Shown: positions 9,462 through 19,175, numbered from the stretch's first letter. The stretch: 64,000 nt of DNA from Pseudoalteromonas undina (GCF_000238275.3 NZ_AHCF03000004.1:186001-250000); one strand, 5' to 3'. Numbers and translations: made by a program. The notes: a model not told the origin generated them from the sequence alone.

Positions 9462-10257
9462 TTAAGGATTACAAAACTGGCAATATGTTGCATCAGCCAC
9501 GTGTTTTTCATTCGCTTCAATATGGTTGTAGCCGCAGCAATCACACAAAGAGGTTGTTGATTTTACTTGTTGTGTGGGCATGTTACACAGCTCACAGAGC
9601 AAGCCTTTAGTGAGTTGTTTGGCAACAAAGTTAGCACGCTGGCATTGTGGACATTTTGATGCCAACCGCCTTGCTAAGTCCTCGGCAGCAAGACAAATAA
9701 TAGCTTGGCGTTGCCCACTATACATAGCTCTTAAATCAGGCGTGATTATGCCGGCTTTGGGCGCTTTCTCTTTAAATAAAGCAACCAAGCCTTCAAAGCT
9801 TAGCCCTTTATAAAGTGTTTGAGTGTCATCAAGTATCCAGTGTTGCTCTTTATAACGCTGGCATGCAGCAATAATTGATTCAACATTAGTCTCGCTGTTG
9901 ATGGTTAAGCTGCTGGGTGAAAAAGGCCCGCCTGCATGTCCATAAATAGCGATGTCTGTGTGTTTATCGTAAAAACAGATTACTTCTTCGTCCCAGTTCA
10001 TTAACCCAGGGTATGGTCCACCTCCAAAGCTGCCTTCACGACCAAGCCCACATTGCTCGCCAGTGAGTTCACACGCGTTGAGCTTTTGTTAATGCCGCTA
10101 TTTGGGCGCTACAATCACGCTGCACTTCATTAGTAAACATCCCTAGCGTGTCGGTATCAAATAGACTGGTTGTTACCACATTATAGCCAAGTGGCTTTAA
10201 TGCAGGGGCGATCAGAGGTGCTTTTTTATGTTTAGTGGCTATGACGGCCTTTAACAT
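9462..10257 (-). pseudogene. DUF6671-type zinc-ribbon protein, interrupted by a frameshift
   Basis: Two reading frames together make one protein. The first (10257 to a TGA at 10069-10071) begins MLKAVIATKHKKAPLIAP and ends KAQRV. The second is open from about 10088 to 9462 and continues ELTGEQCGLGREGSFGGG, then four CxxC pairs (CPQC, CELC, CDCC, CQFC) ending CNP. The overlap is 10069-10088, so a single indel there would restore a gene of roughly 265 residues. The family match to DUF6671 is from memory. The gene starts 3 bp after the dabA stop, so it would be translationally coupled. It is either a recent pseudogene, a programmed frameshift or a sequencing error; the CTTTTG run at 10083-10088 is the likely site. 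Confidence 0.65.
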
Positions 10258-10260
10258 TGA

Positions 10261-12687
10261 TCATGCTCGCTCTTTAGAGGGGGCAACTGTAGTGAAGTGC
10301 CCGTTTTCAAAGCGCTCTAAGGTGTTGTCATCGCCCCAACGAATGAGTGTTAGCCAGTGGTTATCAATTAGTTCCTTCACCATAGTATGCTTGTTATAAA
10401 TTGCTGCGATTGCTGATTGTGGCGCAGCAATATATACATTAAGGCGAATAGGTTCGTGCATCCATTTATCGCCATTGTGTAGCGATTGCATGGCTAAGCC
10501 TATGCGCAGGTCGCCACCGTTACCTTCAAATAAGCCAATATTACCGCCCACCGCATTGTGAAGTATTTTATTACCACTGCCGTATTTGTGATTATCGTTA
10601 ACCGAGGCATTATATTGGCTATTGATCCAATGGGTGACTATCATAGGCGCAGTCATAATAAGCTCTAATATTGCAAAGTCGCCATCGCTTTCCCAATCAT
10701 AATCGTGTAAAAAACAGCGCCCCTGTAAGTTAATACTTCGCGTCCATGAGCGCGGCGCGACAATAAAGGCGGCATTATTTGCAAGCCCCCATTCAGGGCG
10801 CACCTGCGACCAATCGCGGGCGCGTTGATGATAAGCGTGATTAATTTCATCCGCTGATTTATCAACCAGCTTTGGCTCTATATTAACTAAGCGCTCGCGC
10901 TGAGCGGTTTGTGTTGCCACACTGAGCCATTTTTTTAGATTATCATCCAGTTGAGCATCATAGGTGGTGATCACATCTGTGGTTGTATTATGAATGGCTG
11001 CAATAAACTGGGTATTTTCTGACAGTGTGAGTCCCCGAGTTTTAAGCGCTTGACGTACTTGAGCATCGTTAAGTAGGCTTGCGAGTACTCGTACATTTAC
11101 TTCACCACTTTGTCCGCCACAGGCGCCGCAATCTAGGCCAGCACTGTGTAAGTTATTTGTTGTATGGCTAGCGTGACCCACTAACATTACCTGTGGTGCT
11201 AACTCTTTTATACCTAGAGTTGTAAGCACTTTTTGGGCTAAATCGGTTTTGTCTTTTAGGGTAAGTTGCTGCTGGTTTTGTGTTAATTGCCAGTCAGTCG
11301 GAGTGCACTTTTTAGCATCGCCTTTAGATAAAAAGGTATTTTTTATTAATTTAAATGCATACAGCCAGCCTGCTGACTCAACCATAGAAAACGATGAAGG
11401 GGCCGATTTTGACCAGCTTTGCCATGTGGCACTATTTTGGCGTGATGCTTCAAGTGTCGCGTCTTTGTGAGTTTGCGTGGCATGTATAGCCGGTTTAAGT
11501 AGCCCAGGGAGCTGTGAGCGAGTAATAGCACTGCCATTTTCTTGATATTCCAGCGGTAAACCAAAAAAACCGGCAAAGCCAAACGTTTCAATATGTTGAC
11601 TTTGAGACTCTAGCGCACGGCGAATCACTTCCGAGCGAACATCAATACAAAACACTGCTTGTAATTGAGCGTTTGTCACGGGGGCTTTTGTCGCGGTTTG
11701 CAGAGCCTCATTAAGCGGATATTGAAAGCTGAGTTCCATTGCTTTTGCCCACACCCATAATGGCTTTTGTGCTAATTTATGTGCATGTAAGCGCTCAACA
11801 ACAAGCGCCTTTTCTTGTTGCCACTGGCTTTGCAGTTGTTTAAATGTAGCACTATCGTGATCGGTCAGGTATTGCCAAATTACTAAGTCCCATGCCATGC
11901 GCATGGCCAGAAGTTGCTTCATCTCATCTGTTGGGGTGTCGTAAAGCTGACCTTGAAAACGTAAATACGCAAGCCACGATGCCCAACCGTTAATATCTAA
12001 GAGCAATGAGTGCGCGTATAACTCTAACGAGTCATTATCTATGTTAAGCGTTTTAAGAGTCAGTGCAATTAGTTCATCAGCGGATGTGGGTAATTGCTTA
12101 AAATAGCCATTTAAATGCCGTTCATCCATAACAATGCTAATGCCTTTATCAGCTTGAATAACAGTAAGCCAATGGCGATATAATTCAGATGGGGCTTTAG
12201 TATCATTACGATGCAGCATAGGGCCGAGTTGTTGATAATGTGCAGCACAAAACTGACTCAACTGATGAGTAATTTCATCATGCCAAGCCATTTTATGCTT
12301 ATTACGTTGTTGGTCGAGTAAATCAGCAATGTTGTGCCAGTCTACTAATGGCACATCAACTCTAAGCGCTTGTAATAGTTGCTCTTTATTAAAGTCACTA
12401 TTAAGTAGCGTTGCGGCATCGGCTAAGTGTTTGTCGGTAATCATGCCAGCATTATATTTTTGTAGATAAAAATCCTTAGACATCAGCATGTTGGCATTAC
12501 ATAAGGTATCTAGTCGTGCGCTTACATCTTCAATTGGCATATGGCGCATTTCCCAAAATGGGTTTACTGCAATCATCTGATCTAACGGCCAGTTTGGTGC
12601 TATGTAACCGCATACTTTATTAAGTAGGCTATTTTGACTGTCGCTTAGCGAGAGTGCTCTATTATCTGAATGCGTTAGAGTGCTCAT
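10261..12687 (-). CDS. dabA: Inorganic carbon transporter subunit DabA (DUF2309/UPF0753)
   Basis: DabA is the cytoplasmic, beta-carbonic-anhydrase-like subunit of the DAB bicarbonate accumulation complex, which is thought to couple vectorial CO2 hydration to the ion gradient through DabB. The zinc ligands known for the family can be placed here: Cys347 and Asp349 in FCIDVRSE, His505 in LVGHASHTTNN and Cys520 in LDCGACGG. The His-to-Cys spacing of 15 fits the characterised homologue. The length of 808 residues is normal for the family. Its start overlaps the dabB stop by 4 bp (ATGA), indicating translational coupling. Confidence 0.93.
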   Translation of the reverse strand: MSTLTHSDNRALSLSDSQNSLLNKVCGYIAPNWPLDQMIAVNPFWEMRHMPIEDVSARLDTLCNANMLMSKDFYLQKYNAGMITDKHLADAATLLNSDFNKEQLLQALRVDVPLVDWHNIADLLDQQRNKHKMAWHDEITHQLSQFCAAHYQQLGPMLHRNDTKAPSELYRHWLTVIQADKGISIVMDERHLNGYFKQLPTSADELIALTLKTLNIDNDSLELYAHSLLLDINGWASWLAYLRFQGQLYDTPTDEMKQLLAMRMAWDLVIWQYLTDHDSATFKQLQSQWQQEKALVVERLHAHKLAQKPLWVWAKAMELSFQYPLNEALQTATKAPVTNAQLQAVFCIDVRSEVIRRALESQSQHIETFGFAGFFGLPLEYQENGSAITRSQLPGLLKPAIHATQTHKDATLEASRQNSATWQSWSKSAPSSFSMVESAGWLYAFKLIKNTFLSKGDAKKCTPTDWQLTQNQQQLTLKDKTDLAQKVLTTLGIKELAPQVMLVGHASHTTNNLHSAGLDCGACGGQSGEVNVRVLASLLNDAQVRQALKTRGLTLSENTQFIAAIHNTTTDVITTYDAQLDDNLKKWLSVATQTAQRERLVNIEPKLVDKSADEINHAYHQRARDWSQVRPEWGLANNAAFIVAPRSWTRSINLQGRCFLHDYDWESDGDFAILELIMTAPMIVTHWINSQYNASVNDNHKYGSGNKILHNAVGGNIGLFEGNGGDLRIGLAMQSLHNGDKWMHEPIRLNVYIAAPQSAIAAIYNKHTMVKELIDNHWLTLIRWGDDNTLERFENGHFTTVAPSKERA

Positions 12688-14252
12688 TTTGATTCCTCAA
12701 TAGTGATCCCAGCGGCATGATTTTTTAAATCAGTGTGGCCATTATTAGGCAAATTTATCGGCCATATTTTTAGTGTTAATCGTGTAAACCACTCATCCAA
12801 ATACAAGCCTGCAAATAATAAAGTGGATAATGACTTAACCTGAGGTCGCCAAGACTGATAACGCAAATAGTAGCTTGCTATCATTAAGGTTAAAATAAGA
12901 GCTATTACCCAACTGTCGGCTAGGCTAAATGCAGGTTCACGCCACTGCTCAAGGGGAAGTGCAAACGCAAAGGTATTTTTAGCGGCCACATAGCTAAAGA
13001 CCACTAATAGTGCAATTAACAGTTTTTTACTGCGTGTTTTAGCCGTAGCCGTACCATGCTGATTAGCAAGCAAAATGGTTAATGCTGATGCTAAAAGCAA
13101 CCAAATACTTACCGCTCCCTGATAAGAGCTAATAACCCATGCTGCGCCAACTATTATTATTGAAATTAACGCACTTGTTAACCAAGCAAAGCATGCGGGT
13201 GATTGTTTTGGAATATGGCGGCGGATCAGATCTTCATTTACGCCATTACCTGAGTTTAAAAATGCGAAAGCTTTATAAGTTGAGTGGGTAACAAGGTGAA
13301 GCAGAGCCAGTTCAAATAACCCCAGCGCACACTCTACCAGCATTAAGCCCATTTGCGCACTGGTAGACCAAGCAAGCCGAACTTTAACGCTTATTCTAGT
13401 GGTCATTATTAATGCGCTGATCACTGTAGTTAAACCAGCAACAATTAAAATTAACCATTGTGCTGCGCTAGCTTGAATAAACAAAGGCGCAAATAAAATT
13501 AATAAAAAGCCTCCTAAATTAATGACTCCGGCATGTAATAAAGCGCTCACCGGTGTGGGTACTTCAACCACTTTAATTAGCCAGCCGTGTATTGGGAGTT
13601 GAGCGCATTTTATTAAAGCCGCAAAGGCAATTAAAAAAGCGGCGACTTGCTCTGCAAAAGACAGTGGTTGTGTGGTGGTGTTATAAAAGGCGGTTATATC
13701 ACTTATGTACAGACTATTGTGAATGAACCACAAAATACCAAATGCAATCAGTAATAAGGATTCGGCAACACGTGCCACAATAAATTTTTTATGGGCGGCG
13801 AGCACCGCTCGAGGGCGCTCAGGGTAAAACATTAATAGTTTATGTAGTGCTAAACTTATCGCCACCCAGCCTAGCCAAAATAGCGCTAAGTGGTTGCTCA
13901 TAACCACAACTAATACGGCAGTGATGGTAAGTAGTAGCCATCGCCAAAAGTAGTTTACACGTGGCTCACCTTGCATATAGTGCTTACAAAAGCGAATTAA
14001 TATCAGCGTGATAAATAATATAAGCCCCAGCATAATAATTCGGGTCATGGTCAGCGATAAGAAACTGAGTAAATTAAAAGCATAAATTTGATGAAGCGTA
14101 ATAGCTGTTATAAATGCAATGCTATTAAACACCATTACTTTAAACAGCACATGACCATTTGAAGCGCGCGATTGTTGGCCAATTAACCAGGCTGCTATAA
14201 ATGTGCTCAAAGGCATTATTAGCAGTAACAACGAAATAATATACTCACTCAT
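12684..14252 (-). CDS. dabB: Inorganic carbon transporter membrane subunit DabB (NuoL-like)
   Basis: This is a polytopic membrane protein of the proton-antiporter family (NuoL/MrpA-like), the membrane partner of DabA. Nearly the whole sequence is hydrophobic helices, and the family core GWLIKVVEVPTPVSALLHAG is present, with the lysine and histidine thought to lie on the ion path. It has 522 residues, shorter than respiratory NuoL and consistent with DabB. It is the first gene of the unit and divergent from a LysR regulator across a 96-bp gap. No other complex I or Mrp subunit is nearby, which argues against a respiratory role. Confidence 0.9.
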   Translation of the reverse strand: MSEYIISLLLLIMPLSTFIAAWLIGQQSRASNGHVLFKVMVFNSIAFITAITLHQIYAFNLLSFLSLTMTRIIMLGLILFITLILIRFCKHYMQGEPRVNYFWRWLLLTITAVLVVVMSNHLALFWLGWVAISLALHKLLMFYPERPRAVLAAHKKFIVARVAESLLLIAFGILWFIHNSLYISDITAFYNTTTQPLSFAEQVAAFLIAFAALIKCAQLPIHGWLIKVVEVPTPVSALLHAGVINLGGFLLILFAPLFIQASAAQWLILIVAGLTTVISALIMTTRISVKVRLAWSTSAQMGLMLVECALGLFELALLHLVTHSTYKAFAFLNSGNGVNEDLIRRHIPKQSPACFAWLTSALISIIIVGAAWVISSYQGAVSIWLLLASALTILLANQHGTATAKTRSKKLLIALLVVFSYVAAKNTFAFALPLEQWREPAFSLADSWVIALILTLMIASYYLRYQSWRPQVKSLSTLLFAGLYLDEWFTRLTLKIWPINLPNNGHTDLKNHAAGITIEESK

Positions 14253-14348
14253 TCAGTGCTCCTTATTTAGTGATCAAAGTATGGCAAACTAGATAACTAA
14301 ATAAAAATAGATATAATGCATATAAACGTTCTATAAAAGAGAACAATA

Positions 14349-15227
14349 ATGAGCCGTTTAAATTATCATCACTTATATTATTTTTGGTCGGTTGCTCGTA
14401 TTGGTAACTTAACCCAAGCCGCGAAAGAGCTGCATTTGTCACAGTCAGCGCTCTCTACGCAAATAAAACAATTAGAGCACACCATTAATATTGAGTTATT
14501 TGAACGTAAAGGCCGCACACTCGCATTAACCGATATGGGAAAGCGGGTGCAAATGTACGCCAACGATATATTTACTAAAGGTGAGGAGTTATCTTCTTTT
14601 ATTCATAAAGGAGTGATTTCGCAAACCCAGCATTTATCAATCGGGGTACTCAATACGCTCTCGCGTAACTTTATCGAAGAGTTTATAAATCCCTTAATGA
14701 GCAATGACGAAGTGCGCTTTTCGCTGACTGCAGGGCGTATGGATGGGCTGTTAAATGGCTTGGCCGAACACGAACTGGATTTAGTTTTAACTAATAAACC
14801 CATCGGGCTTGAGCACTACGATCAGCTTTGGCAAAGTCAGTTGGTATCTCGCCAGCCATTAGCCATAGTGGGTCCAGCTGATAAAAAAATACGTGGCCAA
14901 TTTCCAGCAGGTTACACGGATGCACAGTGGGTGTTACCCGCTAAAACCTCAGCTATTAGAGACTCATTTAATGCTTTGTGTGCTCGTTGGCAGTATCAGC
15001 CAAAAATAAAAGCAGAGGCTGATGATATGGCTATGCTGCGATTACTTGCCCGTGATAGTGGTGCGTTATCGGTATTGCCATCAGTTGTAGTAAAGGATGA
15101 AATTGAACAAGGCCTACTGGTTGAATATCAGCGTTTACCCGATGCTTTCGAACACTTCTATGCCATTACCGCGCAGCGAAAATTTGTACCAGACATATTA
15201 AAGTCGCTGCTTGCCAAAACCTGCTAA
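14349..15227 (+). CDS. LysR-type regulator (NhaR-like), likely controlling dabBA
   Basis: The N-terminal winged helix-turn-helix (about residues 5-64) contains AAKELHLSQSALSTQIKQLE, and the rest is a LysR substrate-binding domain. The sequence beginning MSRLNYHHLYYFWSVAR resembles the NhaR subgroup. It is divergent from dabB, the usual geometry for a LysR regulator and its target. The shared 96-bp region contains TATAATGCATATAA, an imperfect dyad that could be part of its binding site. By analogy to other carbon-uptake regulators it may sense a CO2-related or metabolic signal; this is inference. Confidence 0.85.
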   Translation: MSRLNYHHLYYFWSVARIGNLTQAAKELHLSQSALSTQIKQLEHTINIELFERKGRTLALTDMGKRVQMYANDIFTKGEELSSFIHKGVISQTQHLSIGVLNTLSRNFIEEFINPLMSNDEVRFSLTAGRMDGLLNGLAEHELDLVLTNKPIGLEHYDQLWQSQLVSRQPLAIVGPADKKIRGQFPAGYTDAQWVLPAKTSAIRDSFNALCARWQYQPKIKAEADDMAMLRLLARDSGALSVLPSVVVKDEIEQGLLVEYQRLPDAFEHFYAITAQRKFVPDILKSLLAKTC

Positions 15228-15286
15228 TTACTTTTAAAAAATGTTTTTTGCGTTAATACTTTATATTTGAATAATAAAAAAATAAT

Positions 15287-15313
15287 TAAAGCTTTTAATT
15301 CGTTGGCCGATAC
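15287..15313 (+). promoter_or_regulatory. Near-consensus sigma-28 (FliA) promoter
   Basis: TAAA at 15287-15290 and GCCGATAC at 15306-15313 are separated by exactly 15 bp. The enterobacterial FliA consensus is TAAA-N15-GCCGATAA, so only the last base differs. It lies 34 bp upstream of the ATG of the 651-residue orphan gene, a good distance for a leader carrying the GGAT ribosome site. Confidence 0.7.
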
Positions 15314-15347
15314 CGTACTTATATTGTACTGAAGATTAAGGATAATC

Positions 15348-17303
15348 ATGGTTAATAAACTACAAGGCAATTATGCTAACTTAAATGCGTTGCTTGCCCA
15401 ATCGGTCAATAATTCAAACCAAACCAGTATGCCCACAGGTTTGCAATCGCGTGCTCACTTAGCGCCAAGTTCGGCAACAATCACTGATGAAATGCTTAGT
15501 CAGTTTAGTGACCAACAAGTCGATGAAATACTTAATCAGCAATTATCCTCGTTACTCACGATTTCCAGCACACCCAGTGGCCCAAATTATAAGCTCTCTA
15601 GTGAAGAGGTTGCACTACGTACGGTAATAAGCTCTCAGCAAGAGGGCTTATTAAAAAACGAACGTAGCGATCAGTTAATTGAGCGCTTAAATTCTTCTGT
15701 AAAAAATATCCAAGGTGCTTATGCCAACACTAGCGATATTTTATCAAACTTGGGGCAACTGGGATTTAATCAAAAAACATTTTTAGCATCTAGCCAACAG
15801 CGTGTTGAACGCTCACTTAATCCTTTCATGGAAAGCTTTAATCGCGAGCGATTTGAAGACGATGATAACTATGGGTTTGAGCTTTCGGTAAAAACCAAAG
15901 AAGGTGATGTTATTAAAATCACCTTTCATTCTGCGCAAGGTTATGATGAGGAAACAGGCGAAACCACTGACGAATTTAGCATAAGTTATGAAGTAGATGG
16001 CGACTTATCTGAGACTGAACACCAAGCATTAACGCAAGTACTTTCTGGTGTTGGTGAAATGGCGGATGAATTTTTTAAGGCTAAACAAAGCGCTTACAGT
16101 CGTTACGTACCCGCAAACCAAGCTGATTTAGATTTAAGTTTTCTGAGCAATTTTGATAATAAAGAACTTTCGGGTTTTGATTTGTACTTTTCAACGTCAG
16201 AGGGAAATACTGGCGATGCTGATGGAGCGCTCCTTGGAATAGATAATGAGCTTAATTTAAGTTATACCCTTGATGAGGATTCTGAGCAGCAAATACTGGA
16301 GTTTGAATCGGTAAACGGACAAAACAATATTGATTTTTCGCTTGATATGTCAACTATTGGCGCTCAAGACAAAAGCCAAATGCAACAATACATAAAAGCG
16401 CTCGATAAAAGCTTAGAAGATAGCCAGCTCAATAGCTCTGAGAAAAGTACACGTTCTGCGTTTGGTCACAAAAGTGATGAAGTGATGAAACAAGGGTTGG
16501 CTGTTTTTAAAAGTGCGTTTAGTAGTATGTCATCAGCTGCTGAGCGCTATAGTGAAATTGAGTCGGTTGCTACAAAGCAGTTTAGTAATGGACGCGAGCT
16601 TGTCGCTAATTTAGTTGACAACATGATCACCAAAGATCCGCGCTACCAAGGGCTAGGTAGTAGTAATAAAAATTCCTTAGGTGATGGTATTTCTAAGTTA
16701 GCTGATTTTGATGCAAAATTCTCTTTTGCAATGGATCAGGGGGATTACATAGCAACAAGCACCACAAAGCTGAGTCAAAATACAGAACACCAAAAATCAG
16801 CAGGGTTAACTGGGGTTACTCAAGATAAAACGGCGAGCACGCGTTTTAATTATGAAGAAGGTAACCGCTCAGACATCCCTCCTGATTATTATGATAAACA
16901 AGAAAATTACACTATTGGTACCGCTGTAAAAAATAACGAATTGGTTGCCCTTGATCAGGCTCATGAGGTGGATGTAGATAAAAAAGTGTATCAGTTTAAT
17001 CCCGAAATATCTCAATACGAGCTAAAAAAGGAATTGAAAGAAACATCCACCAGTGAGAGTAATATTCGTCTTATTAACGATATTTGGCTCGAGAAAAATG
17101 AAGATAGTCATCGTATGGATGAAAGAAAACGACTCAGTGGTGTGGGGGCGTCGAACGAGTTTAGGACAACATCGAGTTATTCACATACGCAATTAGTAAC
17201 GTTAATCGGTGATTTAGATAAATTAGAACAAAACAAAGAAGTCAAACGTGAGTACTTAGCCGTTTTATCACAAGTGGATGATTTTATGGATAAAAGCAAG
17301 TAA
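15348..17303 (+). CDS. Orphan 651-residue acidic protein, predicted flagellar-regulon member
   Basis: I cannot assign a family. The protein has no signal peptide, no membrane segment and no cysteines that I can see, and it is rich in Ser, Asn, Asp and Glu. Residues about 1-150 are Ser/Gln-rich helical. About 170-250 form a domain with FELSVKTKEGDVIKITF followed by an acidic helix ending GEMADEFFKAKQS. A second acidic beta-rich segment follows (about 265-345), and then helical sequence. The C-terminal third is charged and probably extended. The clear sigma-28-type promoter upstream suggests co-expression with late flagellar or chemotaxis genes, so a motility-linked or secreted-without-signal role is possible. 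No flagellar gene is adjacent. Confidence 0.75.
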   Translation: MVNKLQGNYANLNALLAQSVNNSNQTSMPTGLQSRAHLAPSSATITDEMLSQFSDQQVDEILNQQLSSLLTISSTPSGPNYKLSSEEVALRTVISSQQEGLLKNERSDQLIERLNSSVKNIQGAYANTSDILSNLGQLGFNQKTFLASSQQRVERSLNPFMESFNRERFEDDDNYGFELSVKTKEGDVIKITFHSAQGYDEETGETTDEFSISYEVDGDLSETEHQALTQVLSGVGEMADEFFKAKQSAYSRYVPANQADLDLSFLSNFDNKELSGFDLYFSTSEGNTGDADGALLGIDNELNLSYTLDEDSEQQILEFESVNGQNNIDFSLDMSTIGAQDKSQMQQYIKALDKSLEDSQLNSSEKSTRSAFGHKSDEVMKQGLAVFKSAFSSMSSAAERYSEIESVATKQFSNGRELVANLVDNMITKDPRYQGLGSSNKNSLGDGISKLADFDAKFSFAMDQGDYIATSTTKLSQNTEHQKSAGLTGVTQDKTASTRFNYEEGNRSDIPPDYYDKQENYTIGTAVKNNELVALDQAHEVDVDKKVYQFNPEISQYELKKELKETSTSESNIRLINDIWLEKNEDSHRMDERKRLSGVGASNEFRTTSSYSHTQLVTLIGDLDKLEQNKEVKREYLAVLSQVDDFMDKSK

Positions 17304-17365
17304 CTTTTATTTACTTAAGCTCGATTGTGGGTATAGTAACTAAAACACTATTTAAGTATAAGATT

Positions 17366-17824
17366 ATGTTTAAACAATTAATTTTACTTTTAATGTTGAG
17401 TTTACCACTGGCAGTGAATGCAACGCTCAAACCACACTCGGACGCTATTTCTGCTAAGCGTTTATTAAGCGAGCACGATAAATTTGCTAAACAATACCAA
17501 ACATTTTCGCCCACACCGCAAGACGTTGCATTGATGCAAAAACTAGCAGGTAAAGAGGTGTTAGTGCTTTTAGGTACGTGGTGTCATGACAGTGCCCGTG
17601 AAGTACCTCGATTAATAAAGTTACTCGATGAATCGAAGGTTAAACTTTCGAAAATAACCTTTGTTACAGTCGGTTATAATAAACGTGATGAGGCCGGTAT
17701 TGCTCTCGCGCATGACTTACAATATACCCCCACTTTTGTTGTTAAGCATAACGGGGTTGAAGTTAACCGCGTAGTAGAAAAACCCAGCGGCACTCTCGCC
17801 CAAGGTTTAACCTTAGGCTTATAA
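17366..17824 (+). CDS. Periplasmic thioredoxin-like protein with a single active-site cysteine
   Basis: I start at the ATG at 17366 because it gives a typical signal peptide (MFKQLILLLMLSLPLAVNA). The 13 residues added by the upstream ATG at 17327 would precede it. The thioredoxin-fold core reads VLVLLGTWCHDSAREVPR, where the usual CxxC is CHDS, leaving only the N-terminal cysteine. The cis-proline region YTPTFVV is present. A monothiol site argues against a classical disulfide reductase; a redox sensor, glutathionylation-type chemistry or structural role is possible. It is 152 residues long and followed by the convergent cryptochrome gene. Confidence 0.75.
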   Translation: MFKQLILLLMLSLPLAVNATLKPHSDAISAKRLLSEHDKFAKQYQTFSPTPQDVALMQKLAGKEVLVLLGTWCHDSAREVPRLIKLLDESKVKLSKITFVTVGYNKRDEAGIALAHDLQYTPTFVVKHNGVEVNRVVEKPSGTLAQGLTLGL

Positions 17825-17864
17825 CGAGAGTCAGCTAGCCAATATCATGTTCGAGGTTTTATTT

Positions 17865-19175
17865 TTACACTGGCCAATCAGCGGCGTCTAAGTCATCTAA
17901 TTGTGCATCGCAATGCTCATTTCCTTGCCACTTGGCAATGTATACACCGTGCGGATCATATTGCTGGGTTTGTTTTTGCAAATTAAAGTGACGTCCGCCG
18001 CGCGGATCAACACCAACTCCAGCAATATATTGCCAATTACCCCAATTCGACGCCACATCGTAATCGATTAACTGTTGCTCAAAGTAAGCCGCACCATAAC
18101 GCCAGTCTAGTTGTAGTTCGTTTACTAAACAGCTAGCAACGATTTGTCTTGAGCGATTGCTAATAAAGCCTGTTGCGTTTAGCTCTTTCATAATGGCATT
18201 AACTAACGGGTAAGGTGTACTGCCTTGGCACCATTTAGCAAAACGATTCGGGCTAAACGTGGTAAGTGGCGAGCTTTGTTTCTTACCTTTAAAGGTAAAT
18301 AACTGATGCTTAACATTAATCGCATGCCACTTAAAATACTCACGCCAGAGCAATTCAAACTTGATCCAGTAAGTTGACTCATTTGCTCCATACTGCGCTT
18401 CATAAGCATCTACAGCACAAAAAACTTGCTTGGCACTAATACAGCCAAAAGCCAACCAACTACTAAATTTTGTTGAGTTATCAAAGCCATCCAGCTCATT
18501 GCGAGTGATTTTATAGCTACTCGGTAAAGCCGATGAAAAGTACTGCTGGCAGTGCTCAAGCGCAGCCTGATGCCCACCAAGTAATTGTGTATTCCCTGTT
18601 GCTGGCTTTTCTATCGGTTGTTTTGCGCAAAGTATAATAGGTGGAGGCAATCTTGCTGCTGAAAATGCATGTGTGGCTAAACTAATTTCTGCCGCTTCAA
18701 TTTTTTTTCTAAAAGGTGTAAAGCCGGTTGGTAAATTAGCTAGTTCAAAGGGCAGTTGCTGTTGTTGATATAAAGTATCTTGCATCACAGATTTAAATAC
18801 CACAGTAGTGCATTTTGACTTAAGAGCACTAATTTGGCGCTGTTCATATACACCTATTTGCTGGCTATATACAACTTCGTCAATACTAAGCTCATTAATA
18901 CGCTGTGTTAATACCTCAACTGGATCGCCTTCAATAATATGTAAAGTTTGGCCAAGCTCTAAAACAGACTCCTGTAGCTCATATAGGCTTTGCATTAAAA
19001 AGCGTTGTTTGTGGACACCATAGGTTTTTTGTTGGTAGTTATTGCTTTTAAACCAAGCAGGGTTAATCACAAAGACCAGGTCCAACTCACATTGTTGCTG
19101 TGATAAATCATTGAGTATGGGGTTGTCGTCAATGCGCAAGTCATTTTGCAGCCAATACAGAATACGCTTTTTCAT
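17865..19175 (-). CDS. DASH-family cryptochrome
   Basis: The N-terminal photolyase alpha/beta domain begins MKKRILYWLQNDLRIDDNP and the FAD-binding helical domain contains WREYFKWHAI and SNRSRQIVASCLVNE. The segment ASNWGNWQYIAGVGVDPRGG followed by FNLQKQTQQYDPHG is the DASH hallmark (it corresponds to GNDPR...F in other members). DASH proteins repair cyclobutane dimers in single-stranded DNA and may signal. I chose the ATG at 19175 because homologous N-termini start there; the frame extends nine residues to an ATG at 19202. It is downstream of a DUF885 gene and separated from it by a terminator. Confidence 0.88.
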   Translation of the reverse strand: MKKRILYWLQNDLRIDDNPILNDLSQQQCELDLVFVINPAWFKSNNYQQKTYGVHKQRFLMQSLYELQESVLELGQTLHIIEGDPVEVLTQRINELSIDEVVYSQQIGVYEQRQISALKSKCTTVVFKSVMQDTLYQQQQLPFELANLPTGFTPFRKKIEAAEISLATHAFSAARLPPPIILCAKQPIEKPATGNTQLLGGHQAALEHCQQYFSSALPSSYKITRNELDGFDNSTKFSSWLAFGCISAKQVFCAVDAYEAQYGANESTYWIKFELLWREYFKWHAINVKHQLFTFKGKKQSSPLTTFSPNRFAKWCQGSTPYPLVNAIMKELNATGFISNRSRQIVASCLVNELQLDWRYGAAYFEQQLIDYDVASNWGNWQYIAGVGVDPRGGRHFNLQKQTQQYDPHGVYIAKWQGNEHCDAQLDDLDAADWPV

